DNA of 5,548 nt from Gammaproteobacteria bacterium (lineage in GTDB: Bacteria; Pseudomonadota; Gammaproteobacteria; Eutrophobiales; Eutrophobiaceae): positions 1-5,548 of the forward strand of contig JAAZZI010000060.1 in the NCBI GenBank assembly GCA_014239225.1, given 5' to 3'. Below are positions 1 through 5,548 of the stretch, in pieces. Both the position numbers and the translations under genes were made by a program. The first letter of the stretch is position 1; each line of letters opens with the position of its first letter. The notes below the pieces were generated by a model, which saw only the letters and a list, made by a program, of their open reading frames with translations, was not told the origin of the DNA and made no database searches.

Positions 1-263
1 AGGAAGAGAGCGTAAAACTCGAAAGAGATATTATCTCAAAAAAACGAGATCTAAAACGTAAGCAAGATGAATTTAGGGAAGATTTAAACTATCGACGTAA
101 CGAAGAAATGGTAAAGATTCAAAAACAAATAATTCAATCAATCCAAAAAGTCGCCAAGGATAATGAGTTTGATTTAGTGTTGAGTGAGGGTGTTTTATAT
201 GCCAGTCCAAAAATTGATATGAGTGGATTAGTTATTGACTATCTTAAAAAAGAAAATCAATAA
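1..263 (+). CDS. skp: Skp/OmpH-family periplasmic chaperone, C-terminal part (5' end outside window)
   Basis: The open frame enters from the left edge (first full codon at base 3) and ends at TAA 261-263, giving 86 residues. The visible part starts with a highly charged Lys/Glu/Arg-rich helical stretch of about 50 residues, typical of the coiled-coil tentacles of Skp. It ends with the conserved C-terminal return to the body domain, including FDLVLSEGVLYASPKID and a final hydrophobic-basic helix (VIDYLKK). Skp is a trimeric periplasmic chaperone that holds unfolded outer-membrane proteins on their way to the BAM complex. The signal peptide and N-terminal half lie outside the window, so export cannot be checked here. 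Position directly before lpxD is the standard gammaproteobacterial context and supports the call. Family assignment is firm; true function in this organism is inferred. Confidence 0.88.
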   Translation, partial: EESVKLERDIISKKRDLKRKQDEFREDLNYRRNEEMVKIQKQIIQSIQKVAKDNEFDLVLSEGVLYASPKIDMSGLVIDYLKKENQ

Positions 264-318
264 AAAGAAAATAAATGGTAAATTAATAAAATTAAATGAA
301 TTACAACGAGTAGTTTTT
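264..318 (+). other. 55-base gap between skp and lpxD, no clear promoter or terminator
   Basis: This is the longest non-coding stretch in the window. It is very AT-rich and contains no stem-loop followed by a T run, so no rho-independent terminator separates skp from lpxD. No convincing -35/-10 pair was seen. It holds a five-codon open frame (ATG 296 to TAG 313) that ends five bases before the lpxD start. The simplest reading is that skp and lpxD are co-transcribed. Confidence 0.5.
308..310 (+). promoter_or_regulatory. Weak ribosome binding site for lpxD
   Basis: GAG lies eight bases before the ATG at 319. It is short, but correctly spaced, and it helps select ATG 319 over the in-frame TTG at 235, which lies inside skp and has no comparable Shine-Dalgarno element. 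Confidence 0.4.
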
Positions 319-1323
319 ATGCCAGCCACACTTGGTGAACTATCACAAGTAAGCGGAGCAAGGTTAGAAGGGGCATCCGAGTGTAATATTGTGTCTGTTA
401 ACACCTTACGACAAGCAAAAGAAGGCGAAATATCATTTTTATCAAATCGCCATTATGCTGGCGACCTACCATTAACTAAGGCTTCCGCTGTAATACTATC
501 AGAGGAAGATTTAAAGCAATGTCCTTCTTACGCATTAGTTAGTGAAACACCGTATTTGGCCTATGCAAAAATTGCTAACCACCTTTATCAAACTGTAAAT
601 CAAGCCTTTGGAATTGCTGCTAGTGCAGTTTTAGGAAATGACTGTGTTATTAATGATTTGTCTACTATATCTGCCAATGTTGTTATTGGTAATAATGTCA
701 CTATTAATTCGGGAGTTTATATTGGGCCGAATTGTACTATAGAAGATAATGTTGAAATTGGAAAAAACGTATCGTTAATAGCTAATGTTACGTTGTGTCA
801 TAATGTTGTTGTTGGAAATAATGTGATTCTACATCCGGGAGTTGTGGTAGGGGCAGATGGTTTTGGTATAGCACAAGAAAAAGACAAGTGGATTAAGATC
901 CCCCAGATAGGATCAGTTAAGATTCATGATAATGTCGAAATAGGCGCAAATTCAACAATAGATAGAGGAGCTATTGAGGACACAGTTATCGAAAAGGGAG
1001 TGAAAATTGATAATCAAGTTCAAATTGGACATAACGTTATAGTTGGTGAAAATACCGCCATAGCCGGGTGCACTGGAATAGCTGGTAGTTCTATTATAGG
1101 TAAACGATGCATGATTGGGGGAGCTACAGCAATAAGCGGTCATATTAAAATTACCGATGATGTTATTATTACAGGAATGTCGGGAGTTGCAAATTCAATA
1201 CAATCTCCAGGCACTTATTCATCGGGTTTGCCTGTTGTAGAAAGTAAAATATGGAGAAGGAACGTTGTTCGTTTAAAAAATATTGATGAAATTATAAAAA
1301 AAATAATGTCGGGATTAAAATAA
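319..1323 (+). CDS. lpxD: UDP-3-O-(3-hydroxyacyl)glucosamine N-acyltransferase LpxD
   Basis: Third step of lipid A synthesis: transfers an (R)-3-hydroxyacyl chain from ACP to the 2-amino group of UDP-3-O-acylglucosamine in the cytoplasm. The 334-residue product (E. coli 341) begins with the uridine-binding domain, including TLRQAKEGEISFLSN and a following Tyr46. From about residue 98 it continues as a left-handed beta-helix of hexapeptide repeats ([IVL]GxxxxI), then a short C-terminal helix. Catalytic His238 in QIGHNV matches E. coli His239, and His275 in SGHIKI matches His276; GADGFG (178-183) and IPQIG are also conserved. The open frame extends upstream to a TTG at 235, but that adds 28 Lys-rich residues absent from the family and overlaps skp, so ATG 319 is chosen. 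The C-terminal helix is shorter than in E. coli. At the E. coli Met290 acyl-ruler position this protein has Gly289. fabZ follows after 13 bases. Confidence 0.96.
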   Translation: MPATLGELSQVSGARLEGASECNIVSVNTLRQAKEGEISFLSNRHYAGDLPLTKASAVILSEEDLKQCPSYALVSETPYLAYAKIANHLYQTVNQAFGIAASAVLGNDCVINDLSTISANVVIGNNVTINSGVYIGPNCTIEDNVEIGKNVSLIANVTLCHNVVVGNNVILHPGVVVGADGFGIAQEKDKWIKIPQIGSVKIHDNVEIGANSTIDRGAIEDTVIEKGVKIDNQVQIGHNVIVGENTAIAGCTGIAGSSIIGKRCMIGGATAISGHIKITDDVIITGMSGVANSIQSPGTYSSGLPVVESKIWRRNVVRLKNIDEIIKKIMSGLK

Positions 1324-1336
1324 GAATTAGATATTT

Positions 1337-1792
1337 ATGAAAAATGCAAAAAAAATAATCGGTATTGAAGAAATAAAAACCATATTACCTCATCGTTATC
1401 CATTCTTATTAATCGATCGAGTGCTAGAAGTTAAAGATGGTGAGCACATTAAGGTCTTAAAAAATATAACCTGCAATGAACCATTTTTTCAGGGACATTT
1501 TCCTAATAAATCAGTAATGCCGGGAGTATTAATTATTGAAGCATTTGCACAAGCAACTGCTTTACTAGGGGCGTATGGGTTTGATGAAACTAGAAAATCT
1601 GAAAACGAGTTGTACTACCTAGTTGGAGTAGATAAAGCCCGTTTTAGAAAACCAGCAGTTCCTGGAGATCAGTTAATAATAGATATTAAATTCTTAACAG
1701 TGAAAAGAGGTATATGGAAATTTAATGCCTCTGCATGTGTTAATTCAAATGAAGTGGCGTCTGCTGAATTATTAACTACAATCATGGAATAA
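1337..1792 (+). CDS. fabZ: 3-hydroxyacyl-[acyl-carrier-protein] dehydratase FabZ
   Basis: Dehydrates 3-hydroxyacyl-ACP to trans-2-enoyl-ACP in the type II fatty acid elongation cycle in the cytoplasm. The product is 151 residues, the same length as E. coli FabZ, and has a single hot-dog fold. Conserved elements are LPHRYPFLLIDR (17-28), NEPFFQGHFP with catalytic His54, and PGVLIIEAFAQA with catalytic Glu68; both numbers match E. coli exactly. ARFRKPAVPGDQL (101-113) is the usual later family motif. The Glu in the second motif and the absence of a FabA-type Asp argue for FabZ over the isomerising FabA. The ATG at 1337 lies 13 bases after the lpxD stop with only a weak AG-rich element before it, and no terminator intervenes, so co-transcription is likely. 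FabZ competes with LpxA and LpxD for 3-hydroxyacyl-ACP, which explains its position within the lipid A genes. Confidence 0.97.
   Translation: MKNAKKIIGIEEIKTILPHRYPFLLIDRVLEVKDGEHIKVLKNITCNEPFFQGHFPNKSVMPGVLIIEAFAQATALLGAYGFDETRKSENELYYLVGVDKARFRKPAVPGDQLIIDIKFLTVKRGIWKFNASACVNSNEVASAELLTTIME
1786..1789 (+). promoter_or_regulatory. Ribosome binding site deciding the TTG start of lpxA
   Basis: GGAA lies within the last codons of fabZ, seven bases before the TTG at 1797. This spacing, together with the family-typical N-terminus MID that follows, supports TTG as the true lpxA start. Because the element lies inside fabZ, lpxA translation is probably coupled to fabZ translation. Confidence 0.6.
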
Positions 1793-1796
1793 TTCC

Positions 1797-2570
1797 TTGA
1801 TTGATCAAACTGCCATTATTCACTCCAGTGCTGATATAAATAAAAATGTTAGTATTGGCCCATATTCAGTAATTGGTGAAAATGTATCTATAGGTTCTGG
1901 TACAGTTATTGGTTCTCATGTAGTAATTACCGGACCAACAACGATAGGGCCAAATAATAAAATATTTCATTTTAGTTCAATTGGCGAAGACCCACAGGAT
2001 AAAAAATTTAATAAGGATCAAAACTCTTATTTAGAAATTGGGGCCAATAATACGATCAGAGAGTATGTTTCTATTAATCGAGGAACATCAGATGGTGGCG
2101 GCAAAACAATCATTGGTAATAATAATTGGATTATGGCTTATGTTCATATCGCCCATGATTGCATTATAGGCAACAATTCTACTTTTGCTAACAATACAAC
2201 CTTAGCTGGACATGTTGCTATACAAGATTTTGTAACTCTTGGCGGCTTTACTGGAGTACATCAATTTTGCCGTATTGGTAGTTATAGTTTTTCAGCTATT
2301 TCGTCAGTTATTGTTAAAGATGTTCCGCCATATATATTGGTATCTGGTAACACCGCAAAGCCATCCGGTCTTAATCGCGAAGGATTAAAGAGAAATGGAT
2401 TTGATGCCGATACAATTAATTTATTGAAGAAGGCTTATAGAATTATTTACCGTGAAAGCCTGACTCTCTCAGAAGCACTTAACGAATTAATGGAATTATC
2501 TGTTGACTCAAAAAGTGTAAATGTAATGCACTCGTTTATTTCATCATCAGAGCGTGGAATTGTTAGATAA
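1797..2570 (+). CDS. lpxA: Acyl-ACP--UDP-N-acetylglucosamine O-acyltransferase LpxA
   Basis: First, reversible step of lipid A synthesis: transfers an (R)-3-hydroxyacyl chain from ACP to the 3-OH of UDP-GlcNAc; a cytoplasmic homotrimer in the family. The product is 257 residues (E. coli 262). Residues 1 to about 185 are left-handed beta-helix hexapeptide repeats, followed by the helical C-terminal domain (GLNREGLKRNGF, then AYRIIYR) and the ending RGIVR, matching RGLIR in E. coli. Catalytic His120 in VHIAHDC matches E. coli His125. Gln67 and Asp68 match the substrate-contacting Gln73 and Asp74. The acyl-ruler position equivalent to E. coli Gly173 is Ile168, in an ungapped alignment. The start is TTG at 1797, four bases after the fabZ stop, with GGAA at 1786-1789. 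Starting there yields MID, as in E. coli. Several segments, such as IMAYVHIAHD and CRIGSYSFS, resemble the Pseudomonas enzyme more than that of E. coli. Confidence 0.97.
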   Translation: MIDQTAIIHSSADINKNVSIGPYSVIGENVSIGSGTVIGSHVVITGPTTIGPNNKIFHFSSIGEDPQDKKFNKDQNSYLEIGANNTIREYVSINRGTSDGGGKTIIGNNNWIMAYVHIAHDCIIGNNSTFANNTTLAGHVAIQDFVTLGGFTGVHQFCRIGSYSFSAISSVIVKDVPPYILVSGNTAKPSGLNREGLKRNGFDADTINLLKKAYRIIYRESLTLSEALNELMELSVDSKSVNVMHSFISSSERGIVR

Positions 2571-2602
2571 TGAAATTTACTTTCGATATTAGATTAGAGT
2601 GA
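2570..2602 (+). other. Ten-codon open frame bridging lpxA and lpxB
   Basis: An ATG at 2570-2572 shares its A with the lpxA TAA (TAATG) and opens a ten-residue frame, MKFTFDIRLE, ending at TGA 2600-2602, four bases before the lpxB ATG. The arrangement would allow ribosomes leaving lpxA to reinitiate and be delivered to lpxB. There is no evidence that the peptide itself does anything, and chance is a real alternative in AT-rich sequence. Confidence 0.2.
2597..2602 (+). promoter_or_regulatory. Ribosome binding site for lpxB
   Basis: GAGTGA lies with its GAG seven bases before ATG 2607. It supports ATG 2607 over the adjacent in-frame TTG at 2604, which would only add one Met. Confidence 0.55.
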
Positions 2603-2606
2603 TTTG

Positions 2607-3755
2607 ATGTTACGCATTGCCATCGTCACTGGTGAGCCATCGGGAGATATGCTTGGTGCTGGACTTGTTCATGAATTAAGCAAAAGAGTTAAAGATATTT
2701 CAATTGAAGGAATCGGTGGAGAAAAACTAGCAAATGAGCATATGAATATCTTATTTCCAATGGAAAAGTTATCCGTAATGGGATTTACTGAAGTGTTAGG
2801 AAGATATTTTGAGTTAAAAGATATAAGAGAAAAATTAATAAAGCATTTTCTTAAAGATCCTCCTGATATCTTTATTGGGATTGATGCCCCTGATTTTAAT
2901 TTATTTTTAGAAAAAAAATTAAGGAATGCTGGTATAAAAACAGTTCATTATGTAAGTCCTTCTATTTGGGCGTGGAGAAGAGGTAGAATAAAAAAGATCA
3001 GTGAATCAGTTGATTTAATTCTAAATTTATTTCCATTTGAGGGAGATATTTATAATAAATTTAATATTCCTAATAAATACGTAGGACATCCACTTGCAGA
3101 TAAATTACCTGATGAGCCGAATACTGAATCAGCAAGAAATGAATTAGATATTCCATTAACTAAAACAGTAATAGCTCTTCTCCCCGGAAGTCGGTTAACC
3201 GAAATAAAAAGAATTGCAATTCCATTATTAAAAGCTGCATTATTAACTCAGAGTAAACATAAAAATCTTTTTTTTATAAGTGCTTTGACTAATGAAAAAT
3301 CTGCGAATATTTTTAAAAAACTAGCTGATAAAGTTACGCCTAAATTAAAAATTAATATATATACAGATAAAACTCATCGAGTTATTGAGTCTTCTGATAT
3401 TATTATGCTTGCATCAGGCACAGCCTCACTTGAGGCAATGCTACTTAAAAAACCAATGATTGTTACATACAAGCTTTCATGGCCGACATATTTTATTGTT
3501 AAATTACTAGCAAAGATTCCATATGTATCGTTACCTAATATTTTAGCTGGTCGTGAGATAGTCCCAGAATGCTTACAATTCAAATGTAGACCAGAAATTT
3601 TGGCTTCAGAATTGGATAAACTCTTGAATTCAGAGAAAAGTATAAAAAAACTAACGAATCATTTTGCAAAATTATCGATTGAGCTTAGAAAGAAAGCAAA
3701 TTATCAAGCAGCAAATTCAGTATTAAAACTAATTAAAAATGATAAAATCTCTTAA
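2607..3755 (+). CDS. lpxB: Lipid-A-disaccharide synthase LpxB
   Basis: Glycosyltransferase family 19 enzyme that condenses UDP-2,3-diacylglucosamine with lipid X to give the beta-1,6-linked lipid A disaccharide, acting at the inner face of the cytoplasmic membrane. With ATG 2607 the product is 382 residues, equal to E. coli LpxB. Motifs in order are GEPSGD (9-14), VMGFTEVLGR, GIDAPDF (91-97, containing the conserved Asp equivalent to E. coli Asp98), HYVSPSIWAWR, LPGSR with Arg196 (E. coli Arg201), SGTASLE (270-276) and PNILAGREIVPE (310-321). No key residue is missing. It follows lpxA after 36 bases with no terminator. Its last 17 bases overlap the start of rnhB in another frame, indicating coupled translation. 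The C-terminal region is rich in Lys and Asn, as expected from the AT bias. Confidence 0.97.
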   Translation: MLRIAIVTGEPSGDMLGAGLVHELSKRVKDISIEGIGGEKLANEHMNILFPMEKLSVMGFTEVLGRYFELKDIREKLIKHFLKDPPDIFIGIDAPDFNLFLEKKLRNAGIKTVHYVSPSIWAWRRGRIKKISESVDLILNLFPFEGDIYNKFNIPNKYVGHPLADKLPDEPNTESARNELDIPLTKTVIALLPGSRLTEIKRIAIPLLKAALLTQSKHKNLFFISALTNEKSANIFKKLADKVTPKLKINIYTDKTHRVIESSDIIMLASGTASLEAMLLKKPMIVTYKLSWPTYFIVKLLAKIPYVSLPNILAGREIVPECLQFKCRPEILASELDKLLNSEKSIKKLTNHFAKLSIELRKKANYQAANSVLKLIKNDKIS

Positions 3756-4395
3756 TGAATTGCTGATAAATAAAGCCGATTTGGTGGCCGGCGTCGATGA
3801 AGTAGGTAGAGGGCCATTAGCGGGACCAGTTGTAGCGGCAGCAGTAATCTTAGATCCAAATAAACCTATTGATAATCTTTGTGACTCAAAGAAATTAACT
3901 GCTAAGCAGCGCCTATTTTTATCAAAAAAGATTAAATTATATTCACTTGCATGGTCAATAGGGAGAGCTGAGGTAGGCGAAATTGATAAATTAAATATTT
4001 TACAGGCAAGTTTACTTGCAATGAAGCGCGCTATTGAGGCACTAGCAGTGAAACCAGATATTGTTTTAGTAGATGGAAAATATACACCAGATGTTGATTT
4101 TAAAAAAATTGCAATTATTAAAGGAGATAATTTTATTTCAGAAATTTCAGCGGCATCTATTATTGCAAAGGTAGAACGTGATAATGAAATGATAGCCCTA
4201 GATAAAATTTATCCAGGGTATGGTTTCTCATCTCATAAAGGTTACCCGACGAAGCAACATCTTGAGTCATTAGAAAAATTGGGCATCACTGATATACACC
4301 GATGTACTTTTTCACCAGTATCAAAATATATTTATATAGAATTTTATTATGAGTTTTATTCATTTGCATTTACATACGGAATATTCATTAGTTGA
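3739..4395 (+). CDS. rnhB: Ribonuclease HII with an extended C-terminal tail
   Basis: RNase HII cuts RNA in RNA:DNA hybrids and starts removal of single ribonucleotides misincorporated into DNA. Catalytic residues are all present: Asp20 and Glu21 in VAGVDEVGRG, Asp112 in VLVDGK and Asp130 in IKGDN (E. coli Asp16, Glu17, Asp108, Asp126). The GRG motif (23-25), DSKKL (49-53), SAASIIAKV and HKGYPT (166-171) are conserved. HRCTFSPV (187-194) replaces the E. coli HRRSFGPV. The product is 218 residues against 198 in E. coli. The excess is a tail of about 24 residues rich in Tyr, Phe and Ile after SPV, encoded largely by bases that also encode the dnaE N-terminus. ATG 3739 lies within the end of lpxB (17-base overlap) with no obvious Shine-Dalgarno sequence, so coupled translation is likely. 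The core identity is certain; the tail may reflect loss of an earlier stop codon. Confidence 0.95.
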   Translation: MIKSLNELLINKADLVAGVDEVGRGPLAGPVVAAAVILDPNKPIDNLCDSKKLTAKQRLFLSKKIKLYSLAWSIGRAEVGEIDKLNILQASLLAMKRAIEALAVKPDIVLVDGKYTPDVDFKKIAIIKGDNFISEISAASIIAKVERDNEMIALDKIYPGYGFSSHKGYPTKQHLESLEKLGITDIHRCTFSPVSKYIYIEFYYEFYSFAFTYGIFIS

Positions 4396-5548
4396 TGGAT
4401 TGATAAAAATTACTGATTTAGCATCAACTGCCGCGAATATGAATATGCCAGCAATCTCCATTACTGAAAAAAATAATGTTTTTTCAGCAATAAAGTTTTA
4501 TCGCGCAATGCGTGATCAAGGGATCAAGCCATTAATAGGTGCTGATTTAAACTTGGTAACCGAAAAAAAAGATGAATATTCTAATATATTACTGCTTTGT
4601 CAGCATATAGATGGTTATAAGAATCTATCAAAATTAATAACAAAAAGTTATACAGAGGGGCAGTACTTAGGCAACCCAATGATACATTTTGATTGGTTAA
4701 AAAAATATAATGATGGATTGATAGTTATAGATTGTGCAGATAATGGAAATTTTACTAAAATATTTACAAGTAACGGTAATTTAAATACAAATAAGACAGT
4801 AGAAAATTTACTTTCACTTTTTCCGAATCGTTACTATCTCGAATTACAAAGAATTGGTAGAAAAGATGAAGATCTTTTAGTAAGTAATACGTTAGATTAT
4901 TCTGAAAAATTTAATATACCTGTAGTTGCGACCAATAACGTACGTTTTTTAGAAGAGACTGGTTTTGAAGCTCACGAGGCCCGTGTTTGTATTTATCAGG
5001 GTTTTACTTTAGATGATCCTAGAAGACCTAGGGAATATACAGATCGACAGTATGTCCGTAGCTCAGAGGATATGGAAAATTTATTCTCGGATATTCCTGA
5101 GGCTATAACAAACTCTTTTAATATTGCGCAAAGATGTAATGTCGAATTTAATTTGGGAAAGAATTTTTTGCCCTATTTCCCAGTAGATGAAAATGAAACT
5201 CAAGATCAGCGTCTAATTAATGAATCAACAAAGAAATTAAATGAAATATTAAGTGAGCATGAAGAAAATACAGAATTACAATCAGAAGAATATCACCAAA
5301 GATTACAAAAAGAACTTGATGTTATTATAAGTATGGGTTTTTCAGGTTATTTTTTGATAGTTGCTGATTTTATACGTTGGGCTAAAGAAAATACTATACC
5401 GGTTGGACCTGGAAGAGGCTCTGGTGCAGGCTCACTAGTCGCGTACTCTCTTGATATTACAGAGCTTGATCCAATTAAATATGATTTGTTGTTTGAGCGT
5501 TTTTTAAATCCGGAACGTATTTCCTTACCAGATTTTGATGTAGATTTT
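4349..5548 (+). CDS. dnaE: DNA polymerase III alpha subunit, N-terminal 400 residues (3' end outside window)
   Basis: Catalytic subunit of the replicative polymerase. The frame is open from ATG 4349 to the right edge with no stop. A TAG at 4337-4339 in the same frame blocks any start further upstream. Residues 1 to about 270 form the PHP domain, beginning SFIHLHLHTEYSLVDG. The polymerase core follows, with MGFSGYFLIVADFIRW, the GPGRGSGAGS nucleotide-binding motif (353-362), LLFERFLNPER and PDFDVDF (394-400). Asp397 and Asp399 match catalytic Asp401 and Asp403 of E. coli. The third catalytic Asp, the tau and beta binding regions and the OB domain lie beyond the window. The first 47 bases overlap rnhB in another frame, and the upstream Shine-Dalgarno signal is weak. 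Most PHP metal ligands are degenerate, so the protein probably relies on a separate DnaQ exonuclease. The sequence follows the short DnaE1 type of E. coli rather than PolC. Confidence 0.97.
   Translation, partial: MSFIHLHLHTEYSLVDGLIKITDLASTAANMNMPAISITEKNNVFSAIKFYRAMRDQGIKPLIGADLNLVTEKKDEYSNILLLCQHIDGYKNLSKLITKSYTEGQYLGNPMIHFDWLKKYNDGLIVIDCADNGNFTKIFTSNGNLNTNKTVENLLSLFPNRYYLELQRIGRKDEDLLVSNTLDYSEKFNIPVVATNNVRFLEETGFEAHEARVCIYQGFTLDDPRRPREYTDRQYVRSSEDMENLFSDIPEAITNSFNIAQRCNVEFNLGKNFLPYFPVDENETQDQRLINESTKKLNEILSEHEENTELQSEEYHQRLQKELDVIISMGFSGYFLIVADFIRWAKENTIPVGPGRGSGAGSLVAYSLDITELDPIKYDLLFERFLNPERISLPDFDVDF

Noticed and set aside
235..263. Possible promoter: TTGACT at 235-240 resembling a -35 box
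   Set aside because: At 16-18 bases downstream there is no good TATAAT match, and the hexamer codes for conserved Skp C-terminal residues.
235..318. N-terminal extension of lpxD from an in-frame TTG at 235
   Set aside because: It would add 28 Lys-rich residues not found in LpxD and overlap skp by 29 bases. Starting at ATG 319 puts the catalytic His at 238, one off E. coli His239.
952..1143. Antisense open frame of 63 codons inside lpxD
   Set aside because: It lies wholly within the hexapeptide-repeat coding region on the opposite strand, has no recognisable motif and no ribosome site; a shadow of lpxD.
640..1200. Periodic DNA pattern of recurring aataatgt and attgg words in lpxD, also seen in lpxA
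   Set aside because: It reflects the codons of the left-handed beta-helix hexapeptide repeats and is not a separate DNA repeat element.
1337..1792. FabA instead of FabZ
   Set aside because: The catalytic pair is His54 and Glu68 with FabZ motifs and the FabZ length of 151 residues; FabA has Asp in place of the Glu.
2571..2606. Terminator between lpxA and lpxB
   Set aside because: The gap has no GC-rich inverted repeat or trailing T run.
3374..3583. Antisense open frame of 69 codons inside lpxB
   Set aside because: It lies opposite the conserved SGTASLE and LAGRE coding region of lpxB and shows no family features; a shadow frame.

Overview
This window carries the conserved envelope-biogenesis block skp(ompH)-lpxD-fabZ-lpxA-lpxB-rnhB-dnaE, all on the + strand with almost no intergenic space. 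Gene order, protein lengths and catalytic residues match the gammaproteobacterial arrangement known from E. coli, where bamA lies upstream of skp and accA downstream of dnaE. The DNA is strongly AT-rich (about one third G+C by eye) with many A and T runs. This points to a low-GC, probably compact-genome gammaproteobacterium, such as an oligotrophic marine or host-associated lineage. The window alone does not settle the genus.

Layout: 1-263 is the 3' end of a Skp/OmpH periplasmic chaperone gene. After a 55-base gap come lpxD (319-1323), fabZ (1337-1792), lpxA (1797-2570, TTG start) and lpxB (2607-3755). rnhB (3739-4395) overlaps the end of lpxB by 17 bases. dnaE starts at 4349, inside the 3' end of rnhB, and runs off the right edge after 400 codons, just past its first two catalytic aspartates. 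No RNA gene, mobile element, CRISPR array, attachment site or rho-independent terminator was seen. No stretch of 300 bases lacks a gene.

How the genes work together: LpxA puts the first 3-hydroxyacyl chain on UDP-GlcNAc, LpxD adds the N-linked chain after LpxC deacetylation, and LpxB joins two monosaccharides into the lipid A disaccharide. LpxC and LpxH are also needed and are encoded elsewhere. FabZ draws on the same 3-hydroxyacyl-ACP pool for fatty acid elongation, so its place between lpxD and lpxA links lipid A and phospholipid supply. Skp helps outer-membrane proteins cross the periplasm. RNase HII and the DNA polymerase III alpha subunit are replication and repair functions that commonly trail this cluster.

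I found no undescribed system here. The points worth a second look are finer: acyl-chain ruler positions in LpxA and LpxD that differ from E. coli in opposite directions, an RNase HII with an extra tail generated by reading through the start of dnaE, a degenerate PHP metal site in DnaE, two tiny open frames ending just before lpxD and lpxB, and several eight-base homopolymer runs inside essential genes.
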